From the NCBI GenBank assembly GCA_965213525.1, contig OZ243889.1, positions 3,100,001 through 3,164,000 on the forward strand: DNA of 64,000 bases, read 5' to 3'. This document shows, piece by piece, positions 1 to 9,743 of this stretch. Position 1 is the stretch's first letter. Each line of letters starts with the position of its first letter. The stretch is from G965213525 sp965213525 (GTDB lineage Bacteria > Actinomycetota > Acidimicrobiia > Acidimicrobiales > Poriferisodalaceae). The notes under the pieces were generated by a model. It worked only from the letters and a program-made list of their open reading frames with translations. It was not told the origin of the DNA and made no database searches. A program made the position numbers and the translations under genes.

Positions 1-772
1 GGTGGTCGGCGTCGGCGTCGACGACGTCGGCGTCGATGAGGTCGGCGTCGACGACGTCGGCGTCGATGAGGTCGGCGTCGATGAGGTCGGCGTCGATGAG
101 GTCGAAGGCGATGCGGTGGTAGGCGCCGGGACGCTCGCGGTCTTCGATCTCGGCCTGGGCGACGGCGGTGCGGAAGCCGACGTCCCAGATCGTGGGCGCC
201 TCGGCCGAGTACGCCGTGCCCCGCGCCAGGTCGCGCAGGAACATCCGCTGAGACGCCCGTCGAGCCCGCTCGCCGACGGTGGTGTAGAGGTGCCGCCAGT
301 CGACGCTCAGCCCGATGCGACGGAACACCTCCTCGAAGGCGCGCTCGTCCAGATCGGTGAGCTGCAGGCACAGGTCGACGAAGTTGGGCCGGCTCACCGC
401 CCGGGGCGGGTCGAAGGGCTCCTCGGGGGCGACGAGGTCGGGGTCGTGGGGCAGGGACGGGTCACAGGTGACGCCGTAGTAGGTCTGCACCCGCCGTTCG
501 GTGGGCAGGCCGTTGTCGTCCCAGCCCATCGGGTAGAAGACCTGACGGCCCCGCATCCGGTGGTAGCGGGCGACGACGTCGGTGTGGGTGTAGCTGAAGA
601 TGTGCCCGACGTGCAGCGACCCGCTGACCGTCGGCGGCGGCGTGTCGATCGACCAGACCCCGGCACCGGCGGCGGCGTCGGGGTCATAGCAGTAGGTGCC
701 GTCGGCTTCCCACCGTGGCGCCCAGCGTTCCTCGAGGCCATCGGGGGTCGGCTTGTCGGGGATGCGCGACAC
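1..772 (-). CDS. valS: Valine--tRNA ligase, N-terminal part (runs off the left edge)
   Basis: Charges tRNA-Val with valine in the cytoplasm. The reverse strand reads from a GTG at 772 (MSRIPDKPTPDGLEERW) without a stop to the window edge, about 257 codons. The class I signature HVGH lies at residues 54-57, followed by a typical ValS stretch (GWDDNGLPTERRVQ). At about residues 220-253, where the family normally carries a short connection into the editing domain, this protein has repeated DLIDAD/DVVDAD units encoded by a 15-bp tandem repeat. A TACGTT hexamer at 786-781 sits 8 nt before the GTG, consistent with a near-leaderless start. The catalytic KMSKS region and anticodon-binding domain lie outside the window. 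Identification is firm; whether the repeat is harmless is unknown. Confidence 0.93.
   Translation of the reverse strand, partial: MSRIPDKPTPDGLEERWAPRWEADGTYCYDPDAAAGAGVWSIDTPPPTVSGSLHVGHIFSYTHTDVVARYHRMRGRQVFYPMGWDDNGLPTERRVQTYYGVTCDPSLPHDPDLVAPEEPFDPPRAVSRPNFVDLCLQLTDLDERAFEEVFRRIGLSVDWRHLYTTVGERARRASQRMFLRDLARGTAYSAEAPTIWDVGFRTAVAQAEIEDRERPGAYHRIAFDLIDADLIDADLIDADVVDADLIDADVVDADADH
11..100. repeat. Six 15-bp tandem repeats inside valS
   Basis: Six consecutive 15-bp units of the form gtcggcgtcgatgag or gtcggcgtcgacgac occupy 11-100. On the coding (minus) strand each unit encodes five residues, LIDAD or VVDAD. The unit length is a multiple of three, so copy-number change would keep the frame. 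Confidence 0.9.
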
Positions 773-916
773 GGCCGCTCAACGTACCGGCTGGTGACGC
801 GCGGCCCGCCGGTGCTCCTGACGGCCCGGCCCGATGGTCGACCGGCCCGCTGAGGGTGAAGACGGTCCAGGTCCCGTGGACGGGGGAGCCGGGTCCTGTG
901 GCCGGTGGTCGGTGGG

Positions 917-2623
<1,707 letters not shown>

Positions 2624-2781
2624 CACGCGGGGCCCTTCGTCACCGGTCCAGGTCCGGCGGGGCGGGGCGCCGGTGCACACGCCCTCGACGGTACGTGGGT
2701 CCCTCGCCGTCGCAGCGGCGGTGACCGACGACGCTGCGGCCGTTGATGCGGACTTGACGTCGATCCGGGCACCCTGGGGGC

Positions 2782-4029
2782 ATGACGACGTGGCGCGATC
2801 TGCCCTCAGCCCCGCCCTACGGATCGTGGGACCCCCCGGCGCCCAGCGCGCGCCCCGTCACCCCGCCGGGGTGGCACGTGCCGACACCACCCCCGGCCGA
2901 CGACCGTGCCGCCCCGGTGGCCCCTGTCGGCCGGCCACCCGAGCGCCGGTCCGGCCTCGCCCGCCTCGCCGCCGTCGTGGGCGCTTCGCTCGTGGTGGCG
3001 GCCTCGGTGCTGGGCGGATGGGTCGCCGGGTCGATCGCCGGGGAGGACCAGGCCACCGACGCCCTCGCCACCGCAGCCACGGATCCGCGTCCGCTCGAGG
3101 TCCCCGCCGTGGAGGTGCCCGGCGTCGAGCCCCCTGCGTCCCTTGCGCCGCCGGTGATGGCCGGCGGAGCCGACGCCGCCGCCGACGCCGCCGAGATCGT
3201 CGGGCCCTCGGTCGTCCAGCTCAACCTGATGGCCGGGCTCGGGTCCGGCGTCTACTACGACGACGTCGAGGGCCTCATCCTCACCGCCGCCCACGTCGTC
3301 GGCTCATCACGTGAGGTCGACGTGACGTTCTCGGACGGCTCGACCGTGCCAGGACGCGTCGTCGGGACCCATCGGCCGACTGACGTGGCGGTCGTGCAAA
3401 TCGAGCCGTTGCCCGGCGTGCCGGCGGCCGAGCTCGCCATCGAGACCGAGCTGCGGGTGGGTCAGCTGGCCGTGGCGGTCGGCAGCCCGTTCGGCTTCGA
3501 CCGCACCGTCACCTCCGGCATCGTCTCGGCGGTCGACCGCGACGTGCAGAACATCCCCATGGTCCAGACCGACGCCGCCATCAACCCCGGCAACTCGGGG
3601 GGCCCGCTCGTCGACGCCGCCGGCCGGGTCATCGGCATCAACGACCAGATCTTCACCGCCTCGGGCGACAACGCCGGGGTCGGCTTCGCCATCTCGATCG
3701 ATCTCGCCAAGATCGTCGCTGATCAGCTGGTCGACGGGGTCGAGGTCGAGCTGGCCCGCCTCGGGGTCTCGACGTCACCCTCGCCCGAGGGAGGGGCGGT
3801 CATCGAGGAGGTGTTCCCCGACACCGCCGCTGCCGAAGCCGGCCTCGAACCGGGTGACCGCATCGTCGCCGTCGACGGCGCCGGGGTCGTCGGTTCGGCC
3901 GACCTGCGCTCGCAGATCATCACGAGCCGCCCGGGGTCTGACACCGAGATCTCGATCGAGCGCGACGACCGCCGGATCGACGTCGACGTGACCCTGCGCT
4001 CCACCGGCACCGACGCCGGGACCGGTTGA
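2782..4029 (+). CDS. Membrane-anchored HtrA/DegP-like serine protease with PDZ domain
   Basis: A trypsin-like protease facing the cell exterior that probably handles misfolded envelope proteins. A Pro-rich cytoplasmic tail (residues 1-55) precedes one transmembrane helix (about 56-85). The protease domain has the triad His171 (TAAHVVGS), Asp201 (PTDVAVV) and Ser272 (NPGNSGGPL). One PDZ domain spans about residues 320-405 (EAGLEPGDRIVAVDG). At 415 residues with one PDZ domain it fits actinobacterial HtrA/PepD-type proteins. The ATG at 2782 is the first start after the open frame begins. All catalytic residues are intact. Confidence 0.92.
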   Translation: MTTWRDLPSAPPYGSWDPPAPSARPVTPPGWHVPTPPPADDRAAPVAPVGRPPERRSGLARLAAVVGASLVVAASVLGGWVAGSIAGEDQATDALATAATDPRPLEVPAVEVPGVEPPASLAPPVMAGGADAAADAAEIVGPSVVQLNLMAGLGSGVYYDDVEGLILTAAHVVGSSREVDVTFSDGSTVPGRVVGTHRPTDVAVVQIEPLPGVPAAELAIETELRVGQLAVAVGSPFGFDRTVTSGIVSAVDRDVQNIPMVQTDAAINPGNSGGPLVDAAGRVIGINDQIFTASGDNAGVGFAISIDLAKIVADQLVDGVEVELARLGVSTSPSPEGGAVIEEVFPDTAAAEAGLEPGDRIVAVDGAGVVGSADLRSQIITSRPGSDTEISIERDDRRIDVDVTLRSTGTDAGTG

Positions 4030-4064
4030 GCGGGGTCGGCGGTCCGAACCGACTGGGATCGCGG

Positions 4065-4082
4065 GTTACCCGGCGGTAACTT
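4065..4082 (+). promoter_or_regulatory. Inverted repeat overlapping a -10-like hexamer upstream of acyl-CoA dehydrogenase
   Basis: GTTACC (4065-4070), a 4-nt spacer, then GGTAAC (4075-4080) form a perfect 6+6 inverted repeat. TAACTT at 4077-4082 fits TANNNT and overlaps the right arm, so a bound protein would mask the -10. It lies about 33 nt upstream of the GTG at 4115. Candidate operator; the regulator is unknown. Confidence 0.5.
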
Positions 4083-4114
4083 CGGGGTCGTCGTCGAGGC
4101 GGAGGACCACCAGC

Positions 4115-5329
4115 GTGGCCGAGTTCAACCTGCAGCTCTCCGAGGATCAGCTGCAGCTGCAGAAGTGGGTGCACGACTTCGCCGAGAACGAGGTGCGCCC
4201 CGTCGCCGAGGAGTGGGACGAACGCGAGGAGTTCCCCTACCCGATCGTCGAGCGGGCCGCCGAGATCGGGCTCTACGGCTGGGAGTTCATGGCCGAGGTG
4301 GCGATGAACGACCCGACCGGGCTGTCGATGCCGGTGGCCATCGAGGAGCTGTTCTGGGGCGACGCCGGCATCGGCATGGCCATCATGGGCACCGGTCTGG
4401 CGGCGGCGGGCATCGCGGCGGCCGGCACGTCCGAGCAGGTGATGGAGTGGGTGCCCCAGTGCTACGGCACCCCCGGTGACCTCAAGTTGGGCGCCTTCGC
4501 CGCCAGCGAGCCCGACGCCGGGTCTGACGTGGGCGGCTACCGCACCCGTGCGGTGTACGACGAGGCCGCCGACGAGTGGGTGCTCGACGGCACCAAGGCC
4601 TGGATCACCAACGGTGGCATCGCCGACGTCCACGTGGTGGTGGCGGTGGTCGATCCGACGCTCGGCTCCAAGGGCCACGCCAGCTTCGTGGTGCCCCCGG
4701 GGTCCGGGGGCCTGTCGATGGGCCAGAAGTACCGCAAGCACGGCATCCGGGCGTCGCACACCGCCGAGGTGGTGCTCGACGGCGTGCGGGTGCCCGGGCG
4801 CTGCCTGCTGGGCGGCAAGGACAAGCTCGACGAGCGCCTCGCCCGGGTGCGTGCCGGCCAGCCCGGCAACGCCCAGGCGGCGATGCAGACCTTCGAGGCG
4901 ACCCGGCCGGCGGTGGGTGCCCAGGCCATCGGCGTGGCCCGGGCGGCGTACGAGTACTCCCTCGACTACGCCAAGGAGCGCCACGCCTTCGGGCGGCCGA
5001 TCATCCAGAACCAGTCGATCGCCTTCACGCTGGCCGACATGGCCACCGAGATCGACGCCACCCGGCTGTTGATCTGGCGGGCGGCGTGGCTGGGCAAGCA
5101 GCGCCAGTTCCGCAACGCCGAGGGTTCGATGGCCAAGCTGAAGGCCGGCCGGGTGGCCACGTGGGTGACCGAACGGGCGATCCAGATCCTCGGCGGGTAC
5201 GGCTACACCCGGGAGTACCCGGTCGAGCGCTGGCACCGCGACGCCAAGATCCACGACATCTTCGAGGGCACCGAGCAGATCCAGCAGCTCGTGATCAGCC
5301 GAGCCATCTCGGGCCTGCGCATCGAGTAG
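4115..5329 (+). CDS. Acyl-CoA dehydrogenase
   Basis: A flavoenzyme that oxidises an acyl-CoA to the trans-2-enoyl-CoA and passes electrons to ETF (etfBA are at 49.1-50.9 kb). At 404 residues it has the usual three-part ACAD fold. The FAD/substrate motif is FAASEPDAGSD, the middle-domain signature WITNGG, the C-terminal helical motif ILGGYGYTREYPVER, and FEGTEQIQ carries the likely catalytic base Glu384. The GTG start at 4115 follows a GGAGG. The inverted repeat over its -10 suggests transcriptional repression. Chain-length specificity cannot be read from the sequence. Confidence 0.93.
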   Translation: MAEFNLQLSEDQLQLQKWVHDFAENEVRPVAEEWDEREEFPYPIVERAAEIGLYGWEFMAEVAMNDPTGLSMPVAIEELFWGDAGIGMAIMGTGLAAAGIAAAGTSEQVMEWVPQCYGTPGDLKLGAFAASEPDAGSDVGGYRTRAVYDEAADEWVLDGTKAWITNGGIADVHVVVAVVDPTLGSKGHASFVVPPGSGGLSMGQKYRKHGIRASHTAEVVLDGVRVPGRCLLGGKDKLDERLARVRAGQPGNAQAAMQTFEATRPAVGAQAIGVARAAYEYSLDYAKERHAFGRPIIQNQSIAFTLADMATEIDATRLLIWRAAWLGKQRQFRNAEGSMAKLKAGRVATWVTERAIQILGGYGYTREYPVERWHRDAKIHDIFEGTEQIQQLVISRAISGLRIE

Positions 5330-5410
5330 CCCTGACCTCTTGATCGGGCTCGCGGAGACGTACGCGCAGGCCATTGCCTGCCGACTCCGCCGGGCAGCGC
5401 TAGATCGGAC

Positions 5411-5434
5411 AAGAACCCGGGGCGGTGGGTTCTT
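5411..5434. terminator. Bidirectional hairpin between convergent genes
   Basis: AAGAACCC (5411-5418) and GGGTTCTT (5427-5434) form a perfect 8-bp stem with an 8-nt loop. It lies between the end of the acyl-CoA dehydrogenase (+) and the end of the acetyltransferase (-). There is no long T-tract, as is usual in high-GC actinobacteria. Confidence 0.6.
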
Positions 5435-5444
5435 CACGAGCAGA

Positions 5445-5954
5445 TCAGGTGCGCCGCATGCTCCAGATCTCTTCGCCGTCGTCGTCGAGCACCCCTGTCG
5501 GCACGAATCCGACTGCAGCGGCCAGCCGTTGCGAGCGTCGGTGACGGCGATGGATGTGGGCGCCGAAGCGATCGATCCCGGCCGCGACGAGCTCGTCGAT
5601 CATCGCCTCGACGGCGGCGCGGGCGAAGCCCTGGCCCTGGTGGCCGGTGCCGATGAGCCAGGCGAGGTCGGCGGCGCCGTCGTCGACGGTCGCCTGGACG
5701 AACCCGATCGCCTCACCGGTGTCGGTCCGGCGGACGATCCAGTTGTGCCACCGCTCGCCGGCGCGGGGCGACCCGGCCACCTGTGCTCGGTAGCGCTCGG
5801 CCAGCACATCTCGACTCGGCGGCTCACCGCCGGTGAACTCGTAGAGGGCGGGGTCGGCGAGCACCCGCCACATCTCCTCGGCGTGATCGATGCGGAGGGC
5901 CTCCAACGCCACCGCCGCGGCCGGGACCCCACCCGGGCCCGACGGACCGGTCAT
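5445..5954 (-). CDS. GNAT family N-acetyltransferase
   Basis: Predicted acetyl-CoA-dependent acetyltransferase of the RimJ/RimL-like group, about 169 residues from the ATG at 5954 (MTGPSGPGG); the frame is open to 6014, but that would overlap the neighbouring gene. The core shows ALRIDHAEEMWRVLADP, the central strand GEAIGFVQATV, and an acetyl-CoA loop GTGHQGQGFARAAVEAMI in place of the classical Q/RxxGxG/A. The C-terminus RLAAAVGFVPTGVL is typical of the family. Substrate unknown. It is probably cotranscribed with the LLM-class oxidoreductase just upstream (28-nt gap, same strand). Confidence 0.82.
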   Translation of the reverse strand: MTGPSGPGGVPAAAVALEALRIDHAEEMWRVLADPALYEFTGGEPPSRDVLAERYRAQVAGSPRAGERWHNWIVRRTDTGEAIGFVQATVDDGAADLAWLIGTGHQGQGFARAAVEAMIDELVAAGIDRFGAHIHRRHRRSQRLAAAVGFVPTGVLDDDGEEIWSMRRT

Positions 5955-5982
5955 CGCGGGTCGGTGGCGCCGGCGTCGTCGG

Positions 5983-6858
5983 TCAGGCGGCGGCGGGGGC
6001 CACGACGCTGTCACCGAAGGCCCGCAAGCGGTCGAGGCCGTCCTCCCCGCCGAAGGCGAACGCCGGCACCATCACCCGCCCGACGCCGAGGCCGCGCAGG
6101 ATCTCCACGCCGGCGGCGGGGTCGCGCAGGTGCGCACCGAACATGGCGTTGATCTCGATCGAGCCGGGATCGCGCTCCTGCGCCTCGCACTCGGCTCGCA
6201 CCCGTGCGATGAGCTCGCCGAGGCGAGCGGGGTCGGACTCGCCGGGGAAGTAGCCGTCGGCCAGACGGGCGGCCCGCCGGATGGCGACGTCGGTGTCGCC
6301 GCCCACCAGGATCGGCACGTCGGCGCCCTGAGCGGGCCGGGGGGTGCAGGTGAGCGGGGCGAAGTCGACGAACTCGCCGTGGTACTCGACGTGCTCGCCC
6401 GACCAGATGGTCCGCAGCGCCTCGACGTACTCGTCGTTGCGCCGCCCTCGACGCTCCCAGGGCACGCCGAGAGCCTCGAACTCCTCACGCATCCAGCCGA
6501 CCCCGATGCCGAGCTCGACCCGTCCGCCGCTGAGGTGATCCAGGGTGGCCAGCTCCTTGGCGAGGACCAGGGGGTTGCGTTGGGGGAGGATGAGGATGCA
6601 CGTGCCGAGCCGCAGGGTGGGCGCAGCGGCGGCCACGTACGCCAGCCAGATCAACGGATCGGGGATCGGCGTGCTCGGCGTGGCCGGCACCCGCCCGTCG
6701 GCGGTGTAGGGGTAGGCCGACTCGATGGTCGACGGGAACACGACGTGCTCGCCGCCCCACACCGACTCGAAGCCGGCCTCCTCGGCGACACGGGCGATCT
6801 CGATCGCCGAGGCGGGGTCGGTGCCGATGCTGCTGGCGAAGGCCAGGCCGAACCTCAT
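5983..6858 (-). CDS. LLM-class F420-dependent oxidoreductase
   Basis: A TIM-barrel luciferase-like oxidoreductase of 291 residues, resembling the Rv2161c-type F420 family (TIGR03619-like). It probably uses reduced coenzyme F420 to act on an unidentified substrate. Family features are the N-terminal FGLAFASS, AEEAGFESVWGGEHVV, the strand LRLGTCILILPQRNPLVLAKELATLD and the loop GRVELGIGVGWMREEFEALGV. A TACGGT hexamer (6893-6888) lies upstream, and a G-rich ribosome site precedes the ATG. It heads a likely two-gene unit with the GNAT downstream. FMN use cannot be excluded from sequence alone. Confidence 0.88.
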   Translation of the reverse strand: MRFGLAFASSIGTDPASAIEIARVAEEAGFESVWGGEHVVFPSTIESAYPYTADGRVPATPSTPIPDPLIWLAYVAAAAPTLRLGTCILILPQRNPLVLAKELATLDHLSGGRVELGIGVGWMREEFEALGVPWERRGRRNDEYVEALRTIWSGEHVEYHGEFVDFAPLTCTPRPAQGADVPILVGGDTDVAIRRAARLADGYFPGESDPARLGELIARVRAECEAQERDPGSIEINAMFGAHLRDPAAGVEILRGLGVGRVMVPAFAFGGEDGLDRLRAFGDSVVAPAAA

Positions 6859-6981
6859 GTGAGTCCCCCCGGTCGACGGCGGCGGCGACCGTAGCAGTGC
6901 GCCCGGTCAGCCGGCCGGTGCATTGCCGACACCGTGGGTGAGCGCCCCCGAGTGGGCCCTGTCCAATCTCTATCGTGAGCG

Positions 6982-7005
6982 CTATCAGGGACTACACATT
7001 GATAG
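6982..7005. promoter_or_regulatory. Inverted repeat CTATCA-N12-TGATAG upstream of the AAA ATPase
   Basis: CTATCA (6982-6987) and TGATAG (7000-7005) are perfect inverted arms, unusually AT-rich for this window. The right arm overlaps the TAGACT -10 (7003-7008). Candidate operator. Confidence 0.4.
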
Positions 7006-7014
7006 ACTTCCCGG
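7003..7014 (+). promoter_or_regulatory. Leaderless-type -10 element of the AAA ATPase
   Basis: TAGACT at 7003-7008 is followed by 6 nt and then the GTG at 7015, and no Shine-Dalgarno sequence is visible. This supports transcription starting at the start codon and fixes the start choice. Confidence 0.55.
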
Positions 7015-8193
7015 GTGGACCCGAGGAGGAACCCCTACAGCCCGGGCGCCGGCCTCCGGCCAGCTGCCCTTGCCGGACGAGATGCCGACGTCGAGGCGTT
7101 TGCCGTGCTCGCAGACCGGGCGCAGCTCGGGAGATCCGCGCAGAGTTTGATCTTCACCGGCCTCCGGGGCGTCGGCAAGACCGTGTTGCTGGGCGAGTTG
7201 GCCGGCCGCGCCATCGAACGGGGGTGGTTGGTCGTGCAGATCGAGGCCGAGCACACCAGCGCCGACCACTTCTCGTCGGCGCTGGCCGGCGAGCTCGCCA
7301 ACGCAGCACGCCGCAAGAAGAGTTGGGTGACGAGGACCAGCACGACGATCACCGAGGCGCTCGGGTCCATCACGTCGTTCCAGGCGACCGTCGGAGCCCA
7401 GGGAGTCAGGCTCGGGGTGGAACGGACGCCCGGGCGGGCGGAGAGCGGTGTCATCCAGTCCGACCTCGTCGACCTGGCCGAGACCGTCGGCGCGGCTGCC
7501 CGTGAGGACGACATCGGGGTCGCCATCACCATCGACGAGATGCAAGAGCTCACGATCAACCAGATGTCGGCGGTGTGCCGCTCGTGCCACCGGGCCGGCC
7601 AGCTCGGCCTCCCGTGGTTCGTCGTGGGCGGGGGCCTCCCGAACCTCGCCACGAAGCTGGCCGAGGCGGAGTCCTACGCCGAACGGCTCTTCGACTACCG
7701 GGCCGTCGACCGACTCTCCGAGGCCGACGCTCGCTACGCCCTCTTCGAACCCGCCAGCGACGAAGGCGTGGCCTGGGATCTCGACGCCGCCCAGTTCGTT
7801 CTCGACGAATCCGGCGGCTACCCGTACTTCCTGCAGCAGTTCGGCAAGACGGTGTGGGACGCCGCTGCGGGGCCCGAGCGCATCGAGCTCGACGATGCGG
7901 TCGTCGGGGTGGCCGAAGGTCAGCTGCAGCTCGACATCGGCTTCTACTCGTCGCGTTGGGAACGCGCGACGAACGCCGAGCGGCAGTTCCTCACCGCGAT
8001 GGCCGAGGACGACGGCGGGTGGTCGCGCATCGGCGACATCGCCACTCGGCTCGGGCGGACAGGCTCACAGGCGCTCGGTCCGATGCGAGCCAAGCTGATC
8101 GCCAAGGGCATCGTCTACGCGCCCGAGCACGGCATGATCGCCTACACGGTGCCCGGAATGTCCGACTTCGTCCGACGACGCAAGGATCCGTAG
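7015..8193 (+). CDS. AAA+ ATPase, Orc1/Cdc6- or STAND-like, function unknown
   Basis: A 392-residue single-domain ATPase with a C-terminal winged-helix-like region. Walker A is GLRGVGKT (about residues 50-57) and Walker B is VAITIDEMQEL (about 169-179), with a sensor-like VVGGGLPNLATKLAEA following. The segment DESGGYPYFLQQFGKTVWD matches the lid region of archaeal-type ATPases of the AAA_16/ATPase_2 type. The last 70 residues (TAMAEDDGGWSRIGDIATRLG and the following helix) look like a winged helix. It sits alone between an oppositely oriented LLM/GNAT unit and the DUF692 gene. Such proteins occur as solitary accessory genes; no substrate or pathway can be assigned. Confidence 0.8.
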   Translation: MDPRRNPYSPGAGLRPAALAGRDADVEAFAVLADRAQLGRSAQSLIFTGLRGVGKTVLLGELAGRAIERGWLVVQIEAEHTSADHFSSALAGELANAARRKKSWVTRTSTTITEALGSITSFQATVGAQGVRLGVERTPGRAESGVIQSDLVDLAETVGAAAREDDIGVAITIDEMQELTINQMSAVCRSCHRAGQLGLPWFVVGGGLPNLATKLAEAESYAERLFDYRAVDRLSEADARYALFEPASDEGVAWDLDAAQFVLDESGGYPYFLQQFGKTVWDAAAGPERIELDDAVVGVAEGQLQLDIGFYSSRWERATNAERQFLTAMAEDDGGWSRIGDIATRLGRTGSQALGPMRAKLIAKGIVYAPEHGMIAYTVPGMSDFVRRRKDP

Positions 8194-8278
8194 CGAGGAC
8201 GGGCCACCCTGTGCTGCGTCGTGTGCGCCAGGGTCGAGCCCTCGAAGCGCACCTCCGCCACTGCAGACCCGTCGAGTG

Positions 8279-9698
8279 TCACGTCAGGACCAGCTCGTGG
8301 TGCTCCGGCCGCAGGCCGGTCGGTCGTTCGCCACGGCCGAGGGCGCCGAGGAGCGCCAGCGGCTCGCACGAGAATCGCACCGGCGGGGCGGCCCGACCAG
8401 CCCCCGCCTCGACGAGGGCCAGCTCGAAGTCGAGCACCTCGCCCAGGTGGTCGAGCTCGCCGAAGCGCTCGCGCAAGACCGCAGCGAGGTTGCGGGCCTC
8501 GGCGTCGGCGTGGGGTTCGGGCGGCGTGGCCCCCCAGCACGCCTCGAACGCCTCGGTCACCGCCGCCGGGCCCAGCTCGAGGCGCACCAGGCGCAGCGAC
8601 AGCGGCAGCACCGTCACCGACAGCCCCCGCCGGATCGACTCGACGAGCTGGCGCATCACCCGCACGCCGGGCTCCTCGGGCGCCCCGTCGCGGCCGATCA
8701 CCGCCTCGGCGAGTGCGATCTCGGCCCGTGCCACCTCGTCGTCGTCGGCCACGGCGGTGTGGGCGCCGACCCGGGATGGCGGGGCGGTCCCGGTCCCCTG
8801 GGCGGCGCCGGGCCGGCGCAGGTCCCAGATGCGACGGAGCGAGTCGAGCATGCGACGGATCTCGACCGGGTCGATGCCCCGGTGGACGAGGTGCTCGGGG
8901 ACGATCTCGAAGGTGATGGCGCGCAGCGCCGGCAACCGGGGGACGACGGCCGCGGCGATGTCGAGCAGGTCGGCGTCGACGAGCCCGGAGTGGGCGTCGA
9001 GCCAGATGCCGTCGAGCTGCTCGCCGCCGGCGACGTGCAGCTCCCACACCCGGTGCAGGGGTAGCTCGTCGAGCAAGCCGTCGAGGGGTTGGCGGCCGTT
9101 GCGGGCGTTGCACCACACCTTGTGCAGGTCGAGCACGATGCCGCAGTCGGCGGTCTCGGCGACGGTGCGCCACCAGGCGCCGTCGGTCAGCTCGCTCGGG
9201 CGGGGGGCGAGGTAGTTCACGCCGGTCTCGAAGGCGAAGGGTCGACCGAGCGCGTCCCGGTACGCGACGGCGGCGGCCGCGGCCACCCGGGCGCTCGCAG
9301 CGGTCTGCACCGGCGGCAGCAGCAGGCCGGTCGAGGCGACCCGCCCGTCGCGCCGGACGCGGTTGTAGCTGAGGTGCTCGCTGACCCACGGGGCGTCGAG
9401 GTGGTGCCCGACCGCGGCGAGGTTCGCCATCTCGGTGGGCGTGGGGGCGACCGTTCCGCCGATCGGGGCGGCGACGCCGTGGACGAGGGCCGGTCGTTCG
9501 TCGAGACCGGCCCCGTCGACGATCCGTCGCAGCGGGCCGTCCAGTTCGACGCCGGCGGCCTGGTCGAACCAGAACGTCTGGGGTTCGATCTCGACGACGT
9601 CGATCCGGTCATCCCCGGCCTCGAGGAGCGCTTCGAGGCACCGCCCGGGTGGCGGTCACGGCCTGCAGCTCGTCGATGGTCGCGTGGTCGATGGTCAT
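8279..9698 (-). CDS. DUF692 (MbnB/BufB-like multinuclear iron) protein with C-terminal HvfC/DUF2063-like domain; 5' frameshift
   Basis: DUF692 enzymes are iron-dependent oxidases that modify cysteines or other residues of ribosomal peptides, usually with a separate partner (MbnC, HvfC/BufC, DUF2063). Metal-site motifs are visible: VVEIEPQTFW, VSEHLSYN, ETGVNYLAP, LDLHKVWCNARN, ELHVAGGEQLDG and ITFEIVPE. After a low-complexity linker the last ~130 residues (LPLSLRLVRLELGPAAVTEAF, then a helix ending near EVLDFELALVEA) resemble the partner domain, so both functions seem fused. The best ribosome site (GGGGAG, about 9703-9708) precedes an ATG at 9698, but that frame stops at 9609. The conserved frame is open only from 9655 and has no ATG, GTG or TTG before 9430. 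A small indel between 9611 and 9655 is implied, and the conserved G-x-G start of the family is missing. It could be a pseudogene or contain a base error. Confidence 0.75.
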
Positions 9699-9743
9699 GT
9701 GGGTCTCCCCCTGTCACGGCGGCGGGTCGTTCCCGCCACGACG

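Noticed and set aside
2..853. Plus-strand frame starting with VGVDEVGVDDVGVDE repeats
   Set aside because: It is antisense to valS; the repeat is explained by the coding repeat on the minus strand.
9609..9698. A 29-codon peptide beginning MTIDHATIDELQ as a precursor for the DUF692 enzyme
   Set aside because: It has no cysteine or core-like C-terminus and lies where the DUF692 N-terminus should be; better explained as the frame-shifted start of that gene.
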